Shown here: positions 6,831 to 9,933 of the stretch, piece after piece
Numbering within the stretch: position 1 is the first letter of the stretch
Layout: each line of letters opens with the position of its first letter
Origin: an uncultured Flavobacterium sp.
GTDB taxonomy: Bacteria > Bacteroidota > Bacteroidia > Flavobacteriales > Flavobacteriaceae
Assembly (NCBI GenBank): GCA_946480635.1
Contig: CAMLKV010000051.1
Coordinates: forward strand, 1-9,933
Direction of reading: 5' to 3'
Length of the DNA stretch: 9,933 bases
Position numbers and translations under genes: made by a program
Notes under the pieces: generated by a model
What the model saw: only the letters and a program-made list of their open reading frames with translations
What the model was told of the DNA's origin: nothing
Databases searched by the model: none

Positions 6831-7160
6831 TTATAGTTCGTTTTTAATATTTACTAACTGAATTTTGATGTTTTCGAGTTTTCTTATAATCTCAAATTTG
6901 TCTAAAGTCTTTTTTTGACCTTCTTTTAAATGGATTTTTGCTCCTTCAAGAGTGAAGCCTCTTTCTTTAACCAAATGATAAATCAATTGAAGATTTTTTA
7001 CATCTTCTGGAGTGAACATACGATTACCTTTAGCATTTTTCTTTGGTTTTAAAATATCAAATTCTTTATCCCAAAAGCGGATTAATGATTGGTTTACATT
7101 AAAAGCCTTCGCGATTTCGCCCATGCTATAGTATAATTTTTCTGGAAGATTAATATGCAT
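6831..7160 (-). CDS. MerR family transcriptional regulator, minimal form
   Basis: A 109-aa MerR-type DNA-binding protein. The helix-turn-helix covers about residues 10-33 (YYSMGEIAKAFNVNQSLIRF), and the wing follows with KGNRMFT at 44-50. A second helical pair (PEDVKNLQLIYHLVKERG, 51-68) comes next, and then FTLEGAKIHLK, where many MerR proteins have the same phrase. The C-terminus is a Lys/Glu-rich helix that could dimerise as a coiled coil (88-109). It has no effector-binding domain and no cysteines, so metal sensing through cysteines is excluded. Its ATG overlaps the stop of the M23 peptidase gene as TAATG, so the two proteins are likely made together. Target genes are unknown; autoregulation of this cluster is a reasonable guess only. 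Confidence 0.93.
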   Translation of the reverse strand: MHINLPEKLYYSMGEIAKAFNVNQSLIRFWDKEFDILKPKKNAKGNRMFTPEDVKNLQLIYHLVKERGFTLEGAKIHLKEGQKKTLDKFEIIRKLENIKIQLVNIKNEL

Positions 7161-8131
7161 TAGTCTAAAGATTGATTTTCTTGCGTAGCAAGCTTAGCAA
7201 TTGCAGTATATTCCACTGCCGAAATGTTTCCGTAATAAAAGTTGATTGGATTTACTACACTTCCGCCTTTGTGAACTTCGTAATGTAAGTGTGGTGCTTG
7301 ACTACGACCAGTACTTCCCACAAATCCAATTATATCACCTCTTTTTACTCTTTTGCCAGGTCTGCAATTATAACGACTTAAGTGTGCATATAGTGTTTCA
7401 TACCCAAATCCATGAGAGATTACGATATGATTTCCAAAACCTGAAGCTCCAGCATCAGCCCTACGAACAACTCCGTCACCAGTGGCATAAACAGGTGTTC
7501 CTGTTGGTGAAGTAAAATCCATTCCTTTATGCATTTTTCTAGCTTTGGTAAAGGGGTCACTTCGATAACCAAAACCTGAAGCCATATGTTTTAAATGTTC
7601 GTTTTTTACAGGCTGAATGGCGGGTATAGAAGAAAGAAATTTTTCTTTTTTCTTAGCCAAATTTAAAATTTCGTCAAGAGATTTTGATTGTGTAGCTAAT
7701 TCTTTTGAGATTTGTGCTACACGGCCATTTGTTCTTTCAATAATTTGCTCGTTATTGAGTTTTAGCAATTCTCTAAAGGTTATTTTACTGTTTATGCTGT
7801 CTTTCTCTAGTTGCGTTGGAGTAGCATTAAAGTAAACTTTATAAATATTTTTATCACGCTCTTGAAGATCTCCAAGAACTTCGTCCAATTCACTAATTTT
7901 TTGATTAAGAATCGTGTAGTTTAGTTTTAAGTTTTCTATTTCTCTAGCTTGGATTTTGTCTTTAGGAGTTTCAAAGTATTTTGTATTTGAAAGCACGAAA
8001 AAACATAAGAAACCAAACAATGCAGAAGCTAACAAAAACAGGGCTGCAAAGCCTAAATTTCTTCCTTTTTTCGGATTAATTTTTCGGTAGGCTAAACTTT
8101 CGGTATCGAAATAATATTTTACTTTCCCCAT
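7160..8131 (-). CDS. M23 (LytM-type) peptidase, membrane anchored
   Basis: A 323-aa zinc endopeptidase of family M23, expected to cut peptide cross-links in peptidoglycan. A basic cytosolic start (residues 1-24, with NPKKGR) leads into one transmembrane helix (26-48), so the rest is periplasmic. A coiled-coil region (about 57-165) follows, then the catalytic domain (about 180-298). Zinc ligands are visible: His201 and Asp205 in HKGMD and His283 in HLHYEV; His250 (YAHLS) and His281 are the usual catalytic histidines, so it should be active, unlike degenerate LytM regulators such as EnvC. The coiled coil plus LytM layout recalls division or elongation peptidases and their activators. It is the first gene of the cluster, divergent from alaS across 63 bases. 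A weak -7 candidate (TTACTTTG, plus 8169-8176) sits upstream on the minus strand. Confidence 0.95.
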   Translation of the reverse strand: MGKVKYYFDTESLAYRKINPKKGRNLGFAALFLLASALFGFLCFFVLSNTKYFETPKDKIQAREIENLKLNYTILNQKISELDEVLGDLQERDKNIYKVYFNATPTQLEKDSINSKITFRELLKLNNEQIIERTNGRVAQISKELATQSKSLDEILNLAKKKEKFLSSIPAIQPVKNEHLKHMASGFGYRSDPFTKARKMHKGMDFTSPTGTPVYATGDGVVRRADAGASGFGNHIVISHGFGYETLYAHLSRYNCRPGKRVKRGDIIGFVGSTGRSQAPHLHYEVHKGGSVVNPINFYYGNISAVEYTAIAKLATQENQSLD

Positions 8132-8155
8132 TCTTTAAAAAATGTACTATTTTTG
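8123..8155 (+). promoter_or_regulatory. Likely alaS promoter
   Basis: TATTTTTG at 8148-8155 is a perfect match to the Bacteroidota -7 element TAnnTTTG. A -33-like TTTC (consensus TTTG) lies at 8123-8126, giving a 21-base spacer within the known 17-23 range. Transcription would start near 8160-8163, about 33 bases before the alaS ATG. The element overlaps the first codons of the divergent peptidase gene, so the two transcripts may affect each other. Confidence 0.55.
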
Positions 8156-8194
8156 CACTCAATTATCACAAAGTAACAAAATATTAGCCAAATA

Positions 8195-9933
8195 ATGAAA
8201 TCACAAGACATTCGTAAGGCATACCTTGATTTTTTTAAAAGTAAAGACCACTTAATTGTTCCATCGGCACCCATTGTATTAAAAGACGATCCAACGTTGA
8301 TGTTCAACAATTCAGGAATGGCGCAGTTTAAAGAGTTTTTCTTAGGAAACGGAACGCCTAAAAGTCCACGTATAGCCGATACACAAAAATGTCTTCGTGT
8401 TTCAGGAAAGCACAACGATTTAGAAGATGTAGGTTTCGATACGTATCATCATACTATGTTCGAAATGCTAGGAAACTGGTCTTTTGGTGATTATTTCAAA
8501 AAAGAAGCGTTGGCATGGGCTTGGGAATTTTTAACGGAAGTATTAAAATTAGAAAAAGATCGTTTATATGTTTCTGTTTTTGAAGGAAATCCAGCAGAGA
8601 ATGTGCCTTTCGATCAAGAGGCTTTCGATATTTGGAAACAATATGTGTCTGAAGATAGAATCATCTTAGGGAACAAAAAAGACAATTTCTGGGAAATGGG
8701 TGATCAAGGTCCTTGTGGTCCTTGTTCAGAAATTCATATTGACTTACGTACTGATGCTGAAAGAGCAGCTGTTTCTGGAAGAGATTTAGTAAATGCAGAC
8801 CATCCACAAGTTGTGGAAATTTGGAACAACGTATTTATGGAATTCAACCGTAAAGCTGATGGTTCTTTAGAAAAATTACCTGCGCAACACGTAGATACCG
8901 GAATGGGATTTGAGCGTTTGTGTATGGCAATGCAAGGAGTTACTTCAAACTATGATACAGATGTTTTCACGCCGCTTATCGCGAAAGTGGAAGAGATTAC
9001 AGGATTAAAATATACTAACAACGAAGTTAAAGATATTACTGAAGAGCAAAACAAAATTAATATTGCGATTCGTGTAATTGTAGATCACGTTCGCGCCGTT
9101 GCATTTTCAATTGCTGATGGTCAGTTACCTTCAAACACTGGAGCTGGTTATGTAATTCGTCGTATTTTACGTCGTGCTATTCGTTACGGATTCACTTTCT
9201 TAGGAACAAAAGAACCATTTATCAATAAATTGGTAGCAGTTTTAGCGACGCAAATGGGCGAGTTTTTCCCTGAAATTAAAGCACAACAACAATTAGTAAC
9301 CAATGTAATTCGTGAAGAAGAAGCATCTTTCTTAAGAACATTAGAGCAAGGAATTCAGTTATTAGAAAACGTAATGCAAAATACTTCAGGAAAAGAAGTT
9401 TCTGGAGAAAAAGCATTTGAATTATATGATACTTTCGGATTCCCAAAAGATTTAACGGCTTTAATTTTAAAAGAAAAAGGATATACTTTTAATGAAGCTG
9501 ATTTCGAAACAGAATTACAAAAACAAAAGGCACGTTCTCGTGCGGCTTCAGAAGTTTCAACAGAAGATTGGAAGATTTTAATTGACGGAAACGTAGAAAC
9601 TTTCGTGGGTTATGATCAAACGGAAAACGAAGTTAAAATTACGCGTATCCGTAAAGTAGATTCTAAAAAAGACGGCGTTTTATATCAAATTGTTTTAGAT
9701 AATACGCCTTTTTATCCAGAAGGTGGTGGACAAGTAGGGGATAAGGGAACTTTAGTTTCTGCAAATGAAACGATTGAAATTATCGATACGAAAAAAGAAA
9801 ACAACTTAATTTTACATTTCGCAAAGCAATTACCAGAAAATGTAAATGCTAGTTTTACAGCAAAAGTGAATACTGATTTGTTGAATGCAACTTCTAAAAA
9901 TCACTCGGCAACGCATTTAATGCATTTAGCATT
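8195..9933 (+). CDS. alaS: Alanyl-tRNA synthetase, 3' end missing
   Basis: The frame is open from the ATG at 8195 to the right edge (579 full codons of an expected 870-880). The enzyme charges tRNA-Ala with alanine in the cytosol and edits mischarged Ser/Gly. Class II catalytic motifs are visible: motif 1 region [12 protein letters not shown] (35-46), motif 2 region [17 protein letters not shown] (85-101) and motif 3 DTGMGFERL (234-242). The helical tRNA-binding part follows from about 290 ([19 protein letters not shown]). The editing domain begins near [11 protein letters not shown] (506-516), and the window ends just after its zinc motif H570-x3-H574 (HSATH). The remaining editing zinc ligands and the C-Ala domain lie outside. 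There is no Shine-Dalgarno sequence; the leader just upstream is A/T-rich. An opposing minus-strand frame over its start is only a shadow. Confidence 0.98.
   Translation, partial: MKSQDIRKAYLDFFKSKDHLIVPSAPIVLKDDPTLMFNNSGMAQFKEFFLGNGTPKSPRIADTQKCLRVSGKHNDLEDVGFDTYHHTMFEMLGNWSFGDYFKKEALAWAWEFLTEVLKLEKDRLYVSVFEGNPAENVPFDQEAFDIWKQYVSEDRIILGNKKDNFWEMGDQGPCGPCSEIHIDLRTDAERAAVSGRDLVNADHPQVVEIWNNVFMEFNRKADGSLEKLPAQHVDTGMGFERLCMAMQGVTSNYDTDVFTPLIAKVEEITGLKYTNNEVKDITEEQNKINIAIRVIVDHVRAVAFSIADGQLPSNTGAGYVIRRILRRAIRYGFTFLGTKEPFINKLVAVLATQMGEFFPEIKAQQQLVTNVIREEEASFLRTLEQGIQLLENVMQNTSGKEVSGEKAFELYDTFGFPKDLTALILKEKGYTFNEADFETELQKQKARSRAASEVSTEDWKILIDGNVETFVGYDQTENEVKITRIRKVDSKKDGVLYQIVLDNTPFYPEGGGQVGDKGTLVSANETIEIIDTKKENNLILHFAKQLPENVNASFTAKVNTDLLNATSKNHSATHLMHLA

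Noticed and set aside
7246..7835. Two plus-strand frames (7246-7515 and 7617-7835) inside the M23 gene
   Set aside because: Both are antisense to the coiled coil and catalytic domain of a well-supported peptidase and show no recognisable protein features.
8119..8415. Open minus-strand frame of 98 codons over the start of alaS
   Set aside because: It lies antisense to clearly conserved alaS codons and covers the alaS promoter; its translation has no recognisable domain.

Overview
The window looks like a chromosomal piece of a Bacteroidota genome, most likely family Flavobacteriaceae and probably Flavobacterium or a close relative. The DNA is AT-rich, start codons lack Shine-Dalgarno sequences and sit in A/T-rich leaders, exported proteins have short signal peptides ending in ...AQ or ...SQ, and the one clear promoter has the Bacteroidota -7 form TAnnTTTG. 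The protein set (large outer-membrane barrel, LemA/TPM cluster, MerR-M23 pair beside alaS) also fits. The genus call rests on family recognition, not on a database search.

Layout, left to right. (1) 1-1215, plus: the C-terminal part of a TonB-receptor-like outer-membrane beta-barrel protein, cut by the left edge and ending at a hairpin terminator. (2) 1251-1781, minus: a small secreted protein with a jelly-roll, carbohydrate-binding-like look. (3) 1987-3870, minus: a 627-aa protein of unknown function with two carboxypeptidase-regulatory/transthyretin-like segments, several close cysteine pairs and no signal peptide; it has its own terminator. (4) 4038-4823, plus: a short-chain dehydrogenase/reductase of DHRS7-like type, ending at a strong bidirectional terminator. 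(5) 4904-8131, minus: a tight five-gene cluster read in the order M23 peptidase, MerR regulator, LemA, soluble TPM protein, membrane TPM protein. Two junctions are TAATG overlaps, one has no spacer, and only the merR-lemA junction has a gap (65 bp). (6) 8195 to the right edge, plus: alaS, alanyl-tRNA synthetase, divergent from the cluster and cut within its editing domain.

The best candidate for a functional unit is the cluster in (5). It combines a membrane-anchored LytM-type endopeptidase for peptidoglycan, a minimal MerR-type DNA-binding protein, a LemA membrane protein and two TPM-domain proteins, one predicted cytosolic and one predicted periplasmic with a cytosolic glycine-rich tail. 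This suggests an envelope-maintenance module, but its function is inference. The least explained single gene is the 627-aa protein at 1987-3870. I saw no RNA genes, CRISPR arrays, insertion sequences, integrases or phage genes, and no gene-free stretch exceeds about 205 bases.
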